Positions 17,468-26,255 of a stretch of 64,000 nt of DNA are shown one piece after another (positions within the stretch are counted from its first letter, which is position 1; each line of letters opens with the position of its first letter). The stretch is from the NCBI GenBank assembly GCA_020024105.1, contig JAHHUH010000001.1:59128-123127 (forward strand), given 5' to 3'. The notes under the pieces were generated by a model. The model ran no database searches. It had not been told where the DNA came from and was given only the letters and a program-made list of their open reading frames with translations. Both the position numbers and the translations under genes were made by a program. The stretch is from Phascolarctobacterium sp. (GTDB lineage: Bacteria > Bacillota > Negativicutes > Acidaminococcales > Acidaminococcaceae).

Positions 17468-18097
17468 TTATTTAATATTTTTGATATTACCCTGTTTAAT
17501 CTTGCTTTCCGTGCCATTGAGCAGACGTTTAATGTTTTCCTTATGACGTAAAACTACGAACATAGCCGCTAAAACACAGAGCACAATATAGGAGGTATGG
17601 TAACCTAAATACCAGGCCAAAAAAGGTGTGGAACAACCAGCTACCATGGACCCCAAGGATACATAACGGGTTAATAATACGATAACTAACCAAATGCCAA
17701 AGCAGATTAAGGAAGAATCCGGCATAAGGAATACCAGGATACCCAAACCAGTAGCAACACCCTTACCACCTTTTAAGCCTAGGAATAAGGAATAGCTATG
17801 ACCTAAAATAGCGCCTAAAGCAGTAACAACATTCAACAGGGAATCTGCATAAAGGTAATTCACCAAAGCAACTGCTATAATACCCTTTAACATATCTGCC
17901 AGCATTACCAAAGCAGCGGTCTTTGCACCTACTGTTCTGAAAACATTGGTAGTACCGATGTTCTTGCTACCGTACTCGCGGATATCAATGCCAAAGAATG
18001 CTTTTACAATCCACAAGCCGCAGGGCACGGAACCTAAAACATGGCCTAAAGCAAAGCCTAATACATAATGTAGTACTCCTATTTCGCTACCCATCAT
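17468..18097 (-). CDS. plsY: Glycerol-3-phosphate acyltransferase PlsY
   Basis: A 209-residue integral membrane enzyme that transfers acyl groups from acyl-phosphate to glycerol-3-phosphate, the first step of phospholipid synthesis. Family motifs include LGSVPCGLWIVKAFFGIDIREYGSKNIGTTNVFRTVG and LGLKGGKGVATGLG. There are at least five hydrophobic segments. It directly follows der (17-base gap), a common Firmicute pairing, so it is probably the last gene of the DUF512-cobO-der-plsY operon. Confidence 0.94.
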   Translation of the reverse strand: MMGSEIGVLHYVLGFALGHVLGSVPCGLWIVKAFFGIDIREYGSKNIGTTNVFRTVGAKTAALVMLADMLKGIIAVALVNYLYADSLLNVVTALGAILGHSYSLFLGLKGGKGVATGLGILVFLMPDSSLICFGIWLVIVLLTRYVSLGSMVAGCSTPFLAWYLGYHTSYIVLCVLAAMFVVLRHKENIKRLLNGTESKIKQGNIKNIK

Positions 18098-18114
18098 TAT
18101 TTATTTTCCATCTC

Positions 18115-19443
18115 CTAATCTTCTTCGTTCTTACCGCGGATAATCATCTGGATAGGAGTGCCCTCAAAGCCAAATGCCTCGCGTAGTTTATTTTCCAAAT
18201 AACGTTGATATGAGAAGTGCATAATCTCAGGATCGTTAACGAAAATAACAAAAGTAGGCGGTTTAATCTTAACCTGAGTTACATAAAGAATCTTCAGGCG
18301 TTTTCCATGCTCACTGGGAGGCGGATTAATAGCAATAGCGTCCTCAATAACCTGATTCAATACACTGGTAGCCACACGCATAGCATTTTGCTCTGCAACA
18401 TAGGAAATAACCTCGGGCAGGCGGTGGATACGCTGCTTAGTAACAGCAGAAACATAAACTACCGGAGCATACTGAAGGAATACCAGCTCATTACGCAGCA
18501 TTTCCGTATAACGCAGAGTGGATGTATTATCCTTTTCATACAAATCCCATTTGTTAACTACCAGGATAATAGCCTTACCAGCTTCATGAGCATAGCCTAC
18601 AATTTTCTTGTCCTGGTCGGTAACACCCTCCACGGCATCAAAAACCATTAACACTACATCACTGCGATCCACTGCACGCAAGGAACGCATGATACTATAT
18701 TTTTCGATAGGCTCATCAATTTTCGCCTTACGACGCATACCAGCTGTATCAATAAAAAGATATTTCTGCCCCTCACGAACAACCTGGGTATCGATAGCGT
18801 CACGGGTAGTACCTGCTACATTGCTGACAATGGAGCGCTCCTGACCTACCAACGCATTAAAGATGGAGGATTTGCCCACATTAGGACGACCAATCAGCGC
18901 TACCTTGATTTCATCATCATCATCAATTTCACCAAAGGTATTTTTTTCAGCAAATTTGCTGACTACAGAATCCAGCAGATCACCCAAGCCCAAATGGTTA
19001 GCCGCAGAAACAGGAATAGGCTCACCAATACCTAAATTATAAAATTCGTAAATGCTCATCTCCTGCTTAGGAGAATCAGCCTTGTTAATTGCCAGAACAA
19101 TGGGCTTTTTAGATTGACGCAGCAGCTTGGCTACCTCTGCATCCTCACTTGTAATACCTGCACGGGCATCACAAACAAAAAGAATAACATCAGCCTCACG
19201 AATGGCAATCTGTGCCTGTTGACGAATGGATACGGCAATGGCATCAGCATTCATAATTTCAATACCACCGGTATCAACCATCATAAACTCATGGTCCAGC
19301 CATTCAGCTGTAGCATACAGTCTATCACGAGTTACACCGGGAGTATCTTCAACAATAGAAATTCTACTGTTGGCAAAAATATTAAACAATGTAGATTTAC
19401 CTACGTTAGGACGACCTACAATTGCTACTATCGGTTTTCCCAT
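18115..19443 (-). CDS. der: Ribosome-assembly GTPase Der (EngA)
   Basis: A 442-residue protein with two tandem GTPase domains and a C-terminal KH-like domain. The two P-loops are GRPNVGKSTLFN (near residue 9) and GRPNVGKSSIFN (around residue 185). G3 motifs are DTGG and DTAGMR, and the NKxD motifs are NKAD and NKWD. Der acts in maturation of the 50S ribosomal subunit. The ATG follows AAAGGAGA. Confidence 0.96.
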   Translation of the reverse strand: MGKPIVAIVGRPNVGKSTLFNIFANSRISIVEDTPGVTRDRLYATAEWLDHEFMMVDTGGIEIMNADAIAVSIRQQAQIAIREADVILFVCDARAGITSEDAEVAKLLRQSKKPIVLAINKADSPKQEMSIYEFYNLGIGEPIPVSAANHLGLGDLLDSVVSKFAEKNTFGEIDDDDEIKVALIGRPNVGKSSIFNALVGQERSIVSNVAGTTRDAIDTQVVREGQKYLFIDTAGMRRKAKIDEPIEKYSIMRSLRAVDRSDVVLMVFDAVEGVTDQDKKIVGYAHEAGKAIILVVNKWDLYEKDNTSTLRYTEMLRNELVFLQYAPVVYVSAVTKQRIHRLPEVISYVAEQNAMRVATSVLNQVIEDAIAINPPPSEHGKRLKILYVTQVKIKPPTFVIFVNDPEIMHFSYQRYLENKLREAFGFEGTPIQMIIRGKNEED

Positions 19444-19460
19444 CTTCGTACTCTCTCCTT

Positions 19461-19970
19461 TTAGTGATCAATGCCGTCGCGGGAGGAAACGCCCTTATGG
19501 AAATAATGCTTAACCTCCTGCATGTCAGTCACCAGATCTGCAATTTTAACTATTTCCTCCGGTGCCCCACGGCCAGTCATAATAATTTCAACCTTATTCT
19601 TATATTCCTTTAAAAATTCCGCAACTTCCTCTGTGGGCAGCATCTTAGTGGCTAAGACAATGTTCAGCTCATCCAGAATATAAATATCTGCTTCCTGCTT
19701 GGCAATAGTTTTCTTAGCTAATTCCCAACCATCACGACACATCTTTAAATCAACGGGGTCCGGATTACGGAAATTAACAAAGGCATCCCTACCCACCTGT
19801 TTTAAAACAAAGCCGGGTAAAAGCTTATAAGCTCTTGCTTCACCATAATCGGGATCGTCCTTCAAAAAAGAGAACATAGTAGTTTTTAAATTATAACCGG
19901 CACCACGTAAAGCTACCCCCAAAGCAGCTGTAGTCTTCCCCTTACCGGTACCTGTATAAACCTGTAACAT
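19461..19970 (-). CDS. cobO: Cob(I)alamin adenosyltransferase, CobO/BtuR family
   Basis: A 169-residue P-loop protein. It opens MLQVYTGTGKGKTTAALGVALRGAGY, the nucleotide-binding loop of CobO-type adenosyltransferases, and carries the YILDELNI and MTGRGAPEEI motifs of the family. It adds the 5'-deoxyadenosyl group to corrinoids to give coenzyme B12 forms. GGAGGG precedes the ATG and the stop of the DUF512 gene is one base away, so the two are tightly coupled. No other corrinoid-pathway gene is in the window. Confidence 0.9.
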   Translation of the reverse strand: MLQVYTGTGKGKTTAALGVALRGAGYNLKTTMFSFLKDDPDYGEARAYKLLPGFVLKQVGRDAFVNFRNPDPVDLKMCRDGWELAKKTIAKQEADIYILDELNIVLATKMLPTEEVAEFLKEYKNKVEIIMTGRGAPEEIVKIADLVTDMQEVKHYFHKGVSSRDGIDH

Positions 19971-19971
19971 T

Positions 19972-21267
19972 TTAACCCTCCTTAGGTGTGGTCAGTAAAT
20001 GCAAAAGCTCCTTGGCATCAGCTGCCACCTCAACTGTTCCCCGATATTTCCCCTTAAATTCCTTAAAGGACATATCATCTAAAAACAAATTATCACTATT
20101 CAAAACTACTGCCGGCAACACTAAACGTGCTCCTGTAGGTACAGCAGTTAAAATATCACTACCAGTTAAAAGGCCGGTAACATTTACCTTACCGCCAAAG
20201 AACAAATTGGGTATGGACATAAATTTATGCTCCACCTGATATTTTTCGGCCAGGTCCTCCATTAAGGGTTTCAAAACCTTATAAGCCGACTCACCGACCG
20301 GGATAATAGCTGGTTTAGCAGCTTTCACCCTCGTCATCACCTTCAGAGTATCCTCCCATTCCGTAATAAACTTACGAGTCAGACCGATACCATTTTCTAA
20401 TTGTGGGAAACCATCATACCAGTCAGCAGGAGGTACCTCTCTGCCTGCTAGCAGATAAAATTCATCCCCCAGGTAAACAAAGCTCTTGCCATCTTCCCTA
20501 CGACATTGCGCCTGCCAGGCAGTTACCTGATCCACCAGAGCTTCAGCCTCTTCCCTCGTAAAGGTACGCATACCGGGCAGGTGCTCGCGATGCTTAGTTA
20601 AGCCGACCGGCACCACGGCCATGGTCAAAACGCCGGGATGAAGTGCACGCAGATCAGCAAAGGTCTTTGCTAGGATATCCCCATCATTGTAGCCGGGACA
20701 GCAGACAATCTGAGTATGCACCTGAACGCCAGCATCAATGAGGCGATGCAGCTTTTCCATCAACTCACCGGCAAAGCGATTCTTCATCATCGTACAACGT
20801 ACCTGAGGGTCGGTCGCATGAACAGATACGTACAGAGGAGTCAGATGATTGCGGATAATACGGTCAAAATCATCATCCTTCATATTAGTCAAAGTAATAA
20901 AATTACCATAAAGGAAGGATAGACGGTAATCATCATCACGAACATAAAGACCGGGTCTCATACCAGGAATCATCTGATCCACAAAGCAGAAAATACATTT
21001 ATTATAACAGGTTCTTACTTTATCAAAAACTGCTGCTTCAAACTCCAAGCCCAAATCCTCATCGGGATGCTTCTCAATGCGGACTTTTCTGCGTTGACCA
21101 GCGGCATTCTCTATCTCTAACTCTACTTCGTAATCAGAAGTATAAAAGCTAAGCTCAATAATATCCTGTATCTGTACGCCATCCACGCTGCACAGCTTTT
21201 CTCCGGCCACGATACCGGCAGCTTCAGCTAGGCTATGTCTACGTACACCACTAATATTACCTTTCAT
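19972..21267 (-). CDS. DUF512 radical-SAM-type protein with N-terminal PDZ-like domain
   Basis: A 431-residue protein. Residues about 1-60 form a PDZ-like segment (GVRRHSLAEAAGIVAGEKLCSVDG). This is followed by the CxxxCxFC-like cluster CYNKCIFCFVDQ (around residue 87), VSVHATDP and VCCPGYNDG motifs, and the DUF512 domain in the C-terminal half. It is typical of anaerobic Firmicutes and often sits upstream of der. The cysteine motif implies an iron-sulfur/SAM enzyme, but the reaction is unknown. It is the first gene of the operon that includes cobO, der and plsY. Confidence 0.85.
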   Translation of the reverse strand: MKGNISGVRRHSLAEAAGIVAGEKLCSVDGVQIQDIIELSFYTSDYEVELEIENAAGQRRKVRIEKHPDEDLGLEFEAAVFDKVRTCYNKCIFCFVDQMIPGMRPGLYVRDDDYRLSFLYGNFITLTNMKDDDFDRIIRNHLTPLYVSVHATDPQVRCTMMKNRFAGELMEKLHRLIDAGVQVHTQIVCCPGYNDGDILAKTFADLRALHPGVLTMAVVPVGLTKHREHLPGMRTFTREEAEALVDQVTAWQAQCRREDGKSFVYLGDEFYLLAGREVPPADWYDGFPQLENGIGLTRKFITEWEDTLKVMTRVKAAKPAIIPVGESAYKVLKPLMEDLAEKYQVEHKFMSIPNLFFGGKVNVTGLLTGSDILTAVPTGARLVLPAVVLNSDNLFLDDMSFKEFKGKYRGTVEVAADAKELLHLLTTPKEG

Positions 21268-21397
21268 GGGCTAACTCCTTTTACTAAAAATTATTTATTA
21301 GCTTATTATAGCATACAGACTCTATATTTGCCAACTAATAGTCCATTTACACTATCAGTACAGGCTCCAGTAGTCTTATTCGTCCTCTAAAATTAAA

Positions 21398-21419
21398 GGT
21401 CCTAGCTTGCGCCAGGACC
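21398..21419 (-). terminator. Intrinsic terminator after a gene remnant
   Basis: On the minus strand GGTCCTGGC, loop AA, GCTAGGACC is followed by TTTAATTTT. Its position right after the remnant at 21441-21602 suggests that the remnant was once a real gene. Confidence 0.65.
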
Positions 21420-21440
21420 ATATTTCTTTTAATTTTTCTA

Positions 21441-21602
21441 TTAAGCTAATATAATTTCTAGAACAGAATTAACTCCCTGGTATTTTACCCTGCTATTTTC
21501 AGGCTTTTCTTTAAAGACTTGTACCACTCCTAAAGCCTTACCAGTCCGTCTCACAAATGCCGCTATAGTATTACGTCCATCTTCTTCGTAGACTACATCC
21601 GG
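21441..21602 (-). pseudogene. Short coding remnant without a start
   Basis: The minus strand reads for about 53 codons as a plausible protein end (PDVVYEEDGRNTIAAF to VKYQGVNSVLEIILA, then stop), with a terminator after it. Just upstream in frame is a TAG and no start codon or ribosome site is present. I do not recognise the sequence. It looks like the 3' end of a deleted gene. The rest of the 21268-21640 gap holds nothing that I can identify. Confidence 0.4.
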
Positions 21603-21640
21603 CTATAAATAATGACTCCCGCCTGCTAGTAAATATAAAT

Positions 21641-21672
21641 AAAAAATCTGGTAGTGCAAACACTACCAGATT
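21641..21672 (-). terminator. Intrinsic terminator after the TRAP permease gene
   Basis: A perfect stem AATCTGGTAGTG/CACTACCAGATT with a four-base loop, followed on the minus strand by TTTTTTATTT. Confidence 0.9.
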
Positions 21673-21679
21673 AGAAAAT

Positions 21680-23605
21680 TTAAGCCTTTTTAGCCTGTTT
21701 TTTTTGCCAGATGTAAGCCACTACAATCATAGCTACACCGCCAATATCGGTAAAGGAGCCGGGGATAATCAGGCAAATACCACCGATAAAGAAGATAATT
21801 CTTTGAACACGATTCAAAAGACTATTGCAGAAACCAATCATGGATACGGATACTGCCCACATACCAATAACAGCAGTAATAGTACTCAAGGTAATAGTCA
21901 GTACGGAAGCATTAATCATCAACAGTTCCGGTGCTAAAACAAAGATATATGGTACAATAAACGCCGCAATGGATAACTTAGCCGCAATTACACCCGTTCT
22001 CATGGGATTTGCACCAGCGATACCTGCACCTGCATAGGCCGCTAAGGCAACTGGCGGGGTAACGTCGGCAACAATACCAAAATAGAAAGCAAACATATGC
22101 GCAGCTAAAACAGGAATACCCATTTGTACTAATGCAGGAGCCGCAATAGTGGAGGTAATTACATAGTTAGCAGTGGTAGGCACGCCCATACCTAAAATCA
22201 GGGAGGTAATCATAGTAAAGAACATAGCCGGTAATAATTGACCACCGGACAAATCCAAAAGGGCAGTAGCAACCTTCAGGCCTACACCAGTTTTAGTTAC
22301 AACACCAATAATGATCCCTGCAGTAGCACAAGCAATCAAAACGCCCAGAACACCCTTAGAACCATCAATCAGGCCCTGTATACCCTGTCTAAAGGTAATG
22401 CGGGTAGAAGCACGTAAGCTTGCACATACAATACTTAAAAGGATTGCCGCCAAAGCAGCACGCATGGGAGTAAAGCCACTTACCAAAAGGTAAACGATAA
22501 CAATCAAGGGTAAGGCCAAATGACCTTTTTCTACAAAGAGGGTTTTAAATTTAGGCAAGTCTTCACGCGGAGTGCCCTTTAAGCCATTTTTCTTAGCCTC
22601 GTAATGTACACCCAACCATACGCCGATATAATACAAAAGTGCGGGAATAACCGCTGCTTTAACAACATCAAAATAAGGTACACCGACAAATTCTGCCATC
22701 AGGAAGGCTGCTGCACCCATTACCGGAGGCATCAATTGACCACCGGTGGAAGCAGAAGCTTCAACGGCACCAGCAAATTCCGGGCGATAGCCCAATTTCT
22801 TCATCATAGGAATAGTAAAAGCACCGGTACCTGCTACGTTACCTACGGAGCTGCCGGATACGGTACCCATCAGACCGGAAGAAAGTACGGCAACCTTAGC
22901 CGGACCACCTGCTGCCCAACCAGCTACAGCGTTAGCTAAATCGATGAAGAATTTACCCAGGCCAGTGGTTTCCAAATAAGCACCAAATAAAATAAACAGA
23001 TAGATAAAGGTAGAAGACACACCCATGGGAGTACCAAAAATACCTTCAGTAGTAAAGAATAAATGTTCTATCATTTCCTGTAGACCAACACCACGGTGAG
23101 CCATAATACCAGGAATATATGGTCCTACAAAAGCGTAGATCATAAAAGTCAGAGCTACGGTAATCATGGGCCAGCCTACCACACGACGAGCGGCTTCAAA
23201 TACCATCAACGTACCAATCAGACCAACAATAAAGTCGGTTTGAGTATTCATACCAGCACGGAGCACCAGTTCCTTATAATTAACTACGATATAAAGAACG
23301 CTGGCTGCACTGACAACTGCATAAGCAATATCAACCGGGTGAACAGATGATTTAGACCATCTCTTCCGCCCAGGGAACAATAGAAAAATTAACACGAAGC
23401 CAAAGGCCAAGTGAATAGCACGTTGTAAATGAGCGTCTAAAACACCGAACATAGCCGTATATAATTGAAATACGGCGAATAAAATACAGATAGCATCAAT
23501 AATATGTTTCCATAAACCAGTAAATTCACGTTTATTGGATTCCTTATCGTATCTTTGCAATACCTCATCTGCAGAAAGTTTTTGATTAACTTCTTTTGCA
23601 GTCAT
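21680..23605 (-). CDS. TAXI-type TRAP transporter fused permease (4TM + 12TM)
   Basis: A 641-residue polytopic membrane protein in which the small (DctQ-like) and large (DctM-like) TRAP subunits are joined, as usual for TAXI transporters. Hydrophobic segments run through the whole length. DctM signature stretches include SGSSVGNVAGTGAFTIPMMKKLGY (around residues 250-275), EASASTGGQLMPPVMGAAAF and GMGVPTTANYVI. It imports an organic acid or amino acid using the ion gradient and the receptor encoded at 24185-25150. The start at 23605 (MTAKEVNQ) has GGGAGG ten bases upstream; an ATG at 23626 is possible but lacks a site. Confidence 0.92.
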   Translation of the reverse strand: MTAKEVNQKLSADEVLQRYDKESNKREFTGLWKHIIDAICILFAVFQLYTAMFGVLDAHLQRAIHLAFGFVLIFLLFPGRKRWSKSSVHPVDIAYAVVSAASVLYIVVNYKELVLRAGMNTQTDFIVGLIGTLMVFEAARRVVGWPMITVALTFMIYAFVGPYIPGIMAHRGVGLQEMIEHLFFTTEGIFGTPMGVSSTFIYLFILFGAYLETTGLGKFFIDLANAVAGWAAGGPAKVAVLSSGLMGTVSGSSVGNVAGTGAFTIPMMKKLGYRPEFAGAVEASASTGGQLMPPVMGAAAFLMAEFVGVPYFDVVKAAVIPALLYYIGVWLGVHYEAKKNGLKGTPREDLPKFKTLFVEKGHLALPLIVIVYLLVSGFTPMRAALAAILLSIVCASLRASTRITFRQGIQGLIDGSKGVLGVLIACATAGIIIGVVTKTGVGLKVATALLDLSGGQLLPAMFFTMITSLILGMGVPTTANYVITSTIAAPALVQMGIPVLAAHMFAFYFGIVADVTPPVALAAYAGAGIAGANPMRTGVIAAKLSIAAFIVPYIFVLAPELLMINASVLTITLSTITAVIGMWAVSVSMIGFCNSLLNRVQRIIFFIGGICLIIPGSFTDIGGVAMIVVAYIWQKKQAKKA

Positions 23606-23641
23606 GGCATAGCACCTCCCCTTCATTTTTTTAAATCATCC

Positions 23642-24175
23642 TCATTTAATCCAATATTGCCAACGTCGTTCCACTTTTATTTCAACTAGACTCCCATGTC
23701 CAAACAATTCACATAAATTATATGTCTGACCATGATGAACGATACAAGGCAATGCCTGTTCAGCAATCCGTAATTTTACTGTTTTATACGGTCTATTCAT
23801 CTCCACGACAAATTTGCCATCGTCAGTATGCCGAAACTTACCATCGGCAGGAGAATAGGGATAGCCCCAGCCAAGGGACTCAAAACGCGTATGCGTCAAT
23901 ATCAAATCATTGATACCCTGAACCCTGTAGTATTCTTCCCAAGGCGTTTTTTCCACTGAATGAGTAAAGGTAATATACCAGGTATCACCCACCTCAGTAG
24001 CAAAGCTGACACTTTTTCTATTTCCTTCAGGATTTAAAGAAACTACAATATTGTTAGCGTACCAAAAAAAACACAAAAAAACAAGTAATAAAAAATAATA
24101 TAAGTAATTTTTTTTTCTAAAAAAAGACTGGAACCCGGCTTGCCCCGGTTTCCAGTCTTGTAAATGCTGTTTCAT
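23642..24175 (-). CDS. DUF1850 protein of a TAXI TRAP system
   Basis: A 177-residue membrane-anchored protein with one N-terminal transmembrane helix (about residues 25-44, YLYYFLLLVFLCFFWYA) and an extracytoplasmic DUF1850 domain. DUF1850 motifs are FTHSVEKTPWEEYYRV and ESLGWGYPYSPADG. DUF1850 genes are regularly found next to TAXI transporter genes, although their role is not established. The ATG at 24173-24175 overlaps the end region of the receptor operon and has a poor ribosome site. A strong terminator hairpin lies inside its first 20 codons, so it is probably made at a lower level than the receptor. Confidence 0.82.
   Translation of the reverse strand: MKQHLQDWKPGQAGFQSFFRKKNYLYYFLLLVFLCFFWYANNIVVSLNPEGNRKSVSFATEVGDTWYITFTHSVEKTPWEEYYRVQGINDLILTHTRFESLGWGYPYSPADGKFRHTDDGKFVVEMNRPYKTVKLRIAEQALPCIVHHGQTYNLCELFGHGSLVEIKVERRWQYWIK
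24118..24157 (-). terminator. Terminator inside the DUF1850 coding start (operon attenuator)
   Basis: On the minus strand GACTGGAAACCGG, loop, CCGGGTTCCAGTC is followed by TTTTTTT. It lies 28 bases after the receptor stop, but within codons 7-19 of the DUF1850 frame. It should let the receptor be made in excess over the membrane subunits. Confidence 0.75.
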
Positions 24176-24184
24176 TACAAAAGC

Positions 24185-25150
24185 TTATTTTTCAGCGTAG
24201 AATTTATCAGCACCCGGTGCAACATTAATGGACATGCCGTCTTTAGCGGTTTCCTTGGAAATAGCATCAGCAGCAGCATGAGCAGCCTTCATACGATCAA
24301 GATTGTTGTACAAGGCCTTAGTTACATCATAGGCGGTCTGGTCATCCATCTTGTCGGTTACAACAAGCATACATTTAACTGCAACTGCAGGAACGTCCAC
24401 AGTCTGTTTATTATAAGTATTGGCATCAATGTTCAGCTTAGTGTAGAAGGGATATTTCTGAATTAGTGCATCAGCTTTATCCGCATCAACAGGAACTAAA
24501 ACAACATCATGCTGAGTGGAAATATCCTGGATTGCAGCAGTGGGGTGACCAGCAGTTACAAACGCAACATCAATATTGCCATCCTTCAAAGCACTAGCAG
24601 CTTCACCAAAGGATAAATACTGTTCGTCAACATCATCATAGGTAATACCATAAACTTCCATAATCTGACGCGCATTAGCTTCAGTACCGGAGCCTGCAGC
24701 ACCAACTGCTACACGTTTACCTTTAAAATCATCAATAGAATCAATGCCGGTTTTCTTTAAAGTAACAATTTGAATAGTTTCAGGATACAAGGTAGCCAAA
24801 CCCTGCAAGCCCTTTACTTGTTTACCAGCAAACATTTCAGTGCCATTAGCTGCATAGTAGGAAATATCGTTTTGAATAAAAGCAATATCTACCTTGCCTT
24901 GGTTCAACAGATTAACGTTAGCCACGGAAGCACCAGTGGATTGTGCAGAAGCATTGCAGCCGGGAATATTTTTATTTAAAACATCGGACAATGCGCCACC
25001 CAGGGGGAAATAGGTACCAGCGGTACCGCCTGTTGCAATATTAATAAATTTTTGTGCAGCAGGTGCTTTGTCATCTCCACCACAACCGGTTACTAAAGCA
25101 GCCATAGCTACCATGCCCAGCAAACAGCTGGCTAATTTTTTCATTTTCAT
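24185..25150 (-). CDS. TAXI-family TRAP substrate-binding lipoprotein
   Basis: A 321-residue receptor. It has a lipoprotein signal peptide with lipobox LVTGC (cysteine near residue 23), then the TAXI opening NIATGGTAGTYFPLGGALSDVLNK, which is diagnostic, and the AQSTGASVANVNLLNQGKVDIAFIQND segment. It captures the substrate outside the cytoplasmic membrane and delivers it to the fused permease. Family ligands include glutamate and related acids, but the ligand here is not identifiable. GGAGGGG precedes the ATG at 25148-25150. It is the first gene of the transporter operon. Confidence 0.93.
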   Translation of the reverse strand: MKMKKLASCLLGMVAMAALVTGCGGDDKAPAAQKFINIATGGTAGTYFPLGGALSDVLNKNIPGCNASAQSTGASVANVNLLNQGKVDIAFIQNDISYYAANGTEMFAGKQVKGLQGLATLYPETIQIVTLKKTGIDSIDDFKGKRVAVGAAGSGTEANARQIMEVYGITYDDVDEQYLSFGEAASALKDGNIDVAFVTAGHPTAAIQDISTQHDVVLVPVDADKADALIQKYPFYTKLNIDANTYNKQTVDVPAVAVKCMLVVTDKMDDQTAYDVTKALYNNLDRMKAAHAAADAISKETAKDGMSINVAPGADKFYAEK

Positions 25151-25291
25151 TTAAAACCCCTCCTTGAATTGCGAACTAGATACAGTTCACCATATAAATA
25201 AATACTATACCTTTTGTATTTCGAGGAAAAAACAAAAATTCCTGCAAAAAATTTCCCAAAATTTTATGTATACAGAAATACATTTTCTGTT

Positions 25292-25320
25292 TTGCCTAAA
25301 ACCAATCTTTGTGTTACAAT
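25292..25320 (+). promoter_or_regulatory. Sigma-A-type promoter for the 25356 gene
   Basis: TTGCCT (25292-25297), a 17-base spacer and TACAAT (25315-25320), about 28 bases upstream of the start codon. Confidence 0.6.
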
Positions 25321-25355
25321 GTTAACATATTAATTTAAGGAGTGTGCACAAAATC

Positions 25356-25736
25356 ATGAGTAATAGCGCTTATACTTTAAAACTTTCTCGTACTCTGTAC
25401 GACAATGTTTATAGCTGTATGTTATTTAATGAAAATCAACAACCTATCGGCAAAATGCGTATCGTTCCCAGTATCCCATTGGACCGCAGTGCAGTCCCCG
25501 AGGATGCTCCCGTAGTACCGGCTTACCTGCTGGTAATCGTAGATGATGCTGATATCAATAAGGATAATTTAATTGACTTCGAAGAACGTGCAACCTATAC
25601 TCTGTTAAAACGCTTCTCCACCGAAGTTATCAATTTCCAACATTGCCAATTCTACTATCCTTCTCCTGCTTTTATTTTTGAACAAGCAGATGCTCTGGAC
25701 CCCAAAGCAAATCCTGAAGTAAACTCCATGATGTAA
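25356..25736 (+). CDS. Hypothetical protein
   Basis: A 126-residue soluble protein that I do not recognise. The central part VDDADINKDNLIDFEERATY resembles a single EF-hand-like acidic loop (DxDxNxDxxIDFEE), which may be coincidence. A DPKANPEVN tail follows. The ATG at 25356 lies 13 bases after AAGGAG, a long spacing; a GTG at 25344 is too close. It has its own promoter and terminator, so it is a single-gene unit. Confidence 0.65.
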   Translation: MSNSAYTLKLSRTLYDNVYSCMLFNENQQPIGKMRIVPSIPLDRSAVPEDAPVVPAYLLVIVDDADINKDNLIDFEERATYTLLKRFSTEVINFQHCQFYYPSPAFIFEQADALDPKANPEVNSMM

Positions 25737-25751
25737 TTTTTCTTAAAAGAA

Positions 25752-25796
25752 AATCCGTAGGCTCCACCAGCAGGTGTAGCATACGGATTATTTTTT
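25752..25796 (+). terminator. Intrinsic terminator after the 25356 gene
   Basis: AATCCGTAGGCT pairs with AGCATACGGATT, followed by ATTTTTT. Confidence 0.85.
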
Positions 25797-25822
25797 ACCT
25801 ATTTTTATTCTAGCTCACAAAG

Positions 25823-26242
25823 TTACATAAAGAGCCTTAAAACGAACACTACTACCGCACCGATAGCCGCAAAAACGACCAAGGTAGGCAGCAGGAAGAA
25901 AAATAAGCCTACGATGGCAGCCAAAACAATTAATGTAAACAACAAACCGCTACTACAGCCCATAGTATGTACCTTAAACTGAGGCGGTACCTGCTGTCGC
26001 ATTTCCTCCTGACCATCCTCACGACGCTGTCTGCCAAATTGCGGACGGTCCTCCTCCCTGGTCTGCTCCTCGTGCTTTTCTTCATGGTACTTAGTACTAC
26101 CATCTTCTTCAATAGTTACACCATTAAAGGTATCTCTTTCACGTGCAGACAACACCTGGGCATCCTTTTTAAACTGATAATGGCAATAGGGACATTCACT
26201 AACCTGAGCCTCTACTTCTCTGCCACAAAAATTACATTTCAT
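25823..26242 (-). CDS. Zinc-ribbon membrane protein, unknown function
   Basis: A 139-residue protein. Residues 1-20 hold a zinc ribbon, CNFCGREVEAQVSECPYC, in the cytoplasm. A charged linker (about 25-85, rich in Glu/Arg/Gln) follows, and the C-terminus has one or two hydrophobic segments (about 95-139, LLFTLIVLAAIVGLFFFLLP). I chose the ATG at 26240-26242 because GGGGAG is six bases upstream. It follows the 510-residue unknown gene by 13 bases, so both are probably co-transcribed and may work together. Confidence 0.72.
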   Translation of the reverse strand: MKCNFCGREVEAQVSECPYCHYQFKKDAQVLSARERDTFNGVTIEEDGSTKYHEEKHEEQTREEDRPQFGRQRREDGQEEMRQQVPPQFKVHTMGCSSGLLFTLIVLAAIVGLFFFLLPTLVVFAAIGAVVVFVLRLFM

Positions 26243-26255
26243 AAACATCTCCCCT

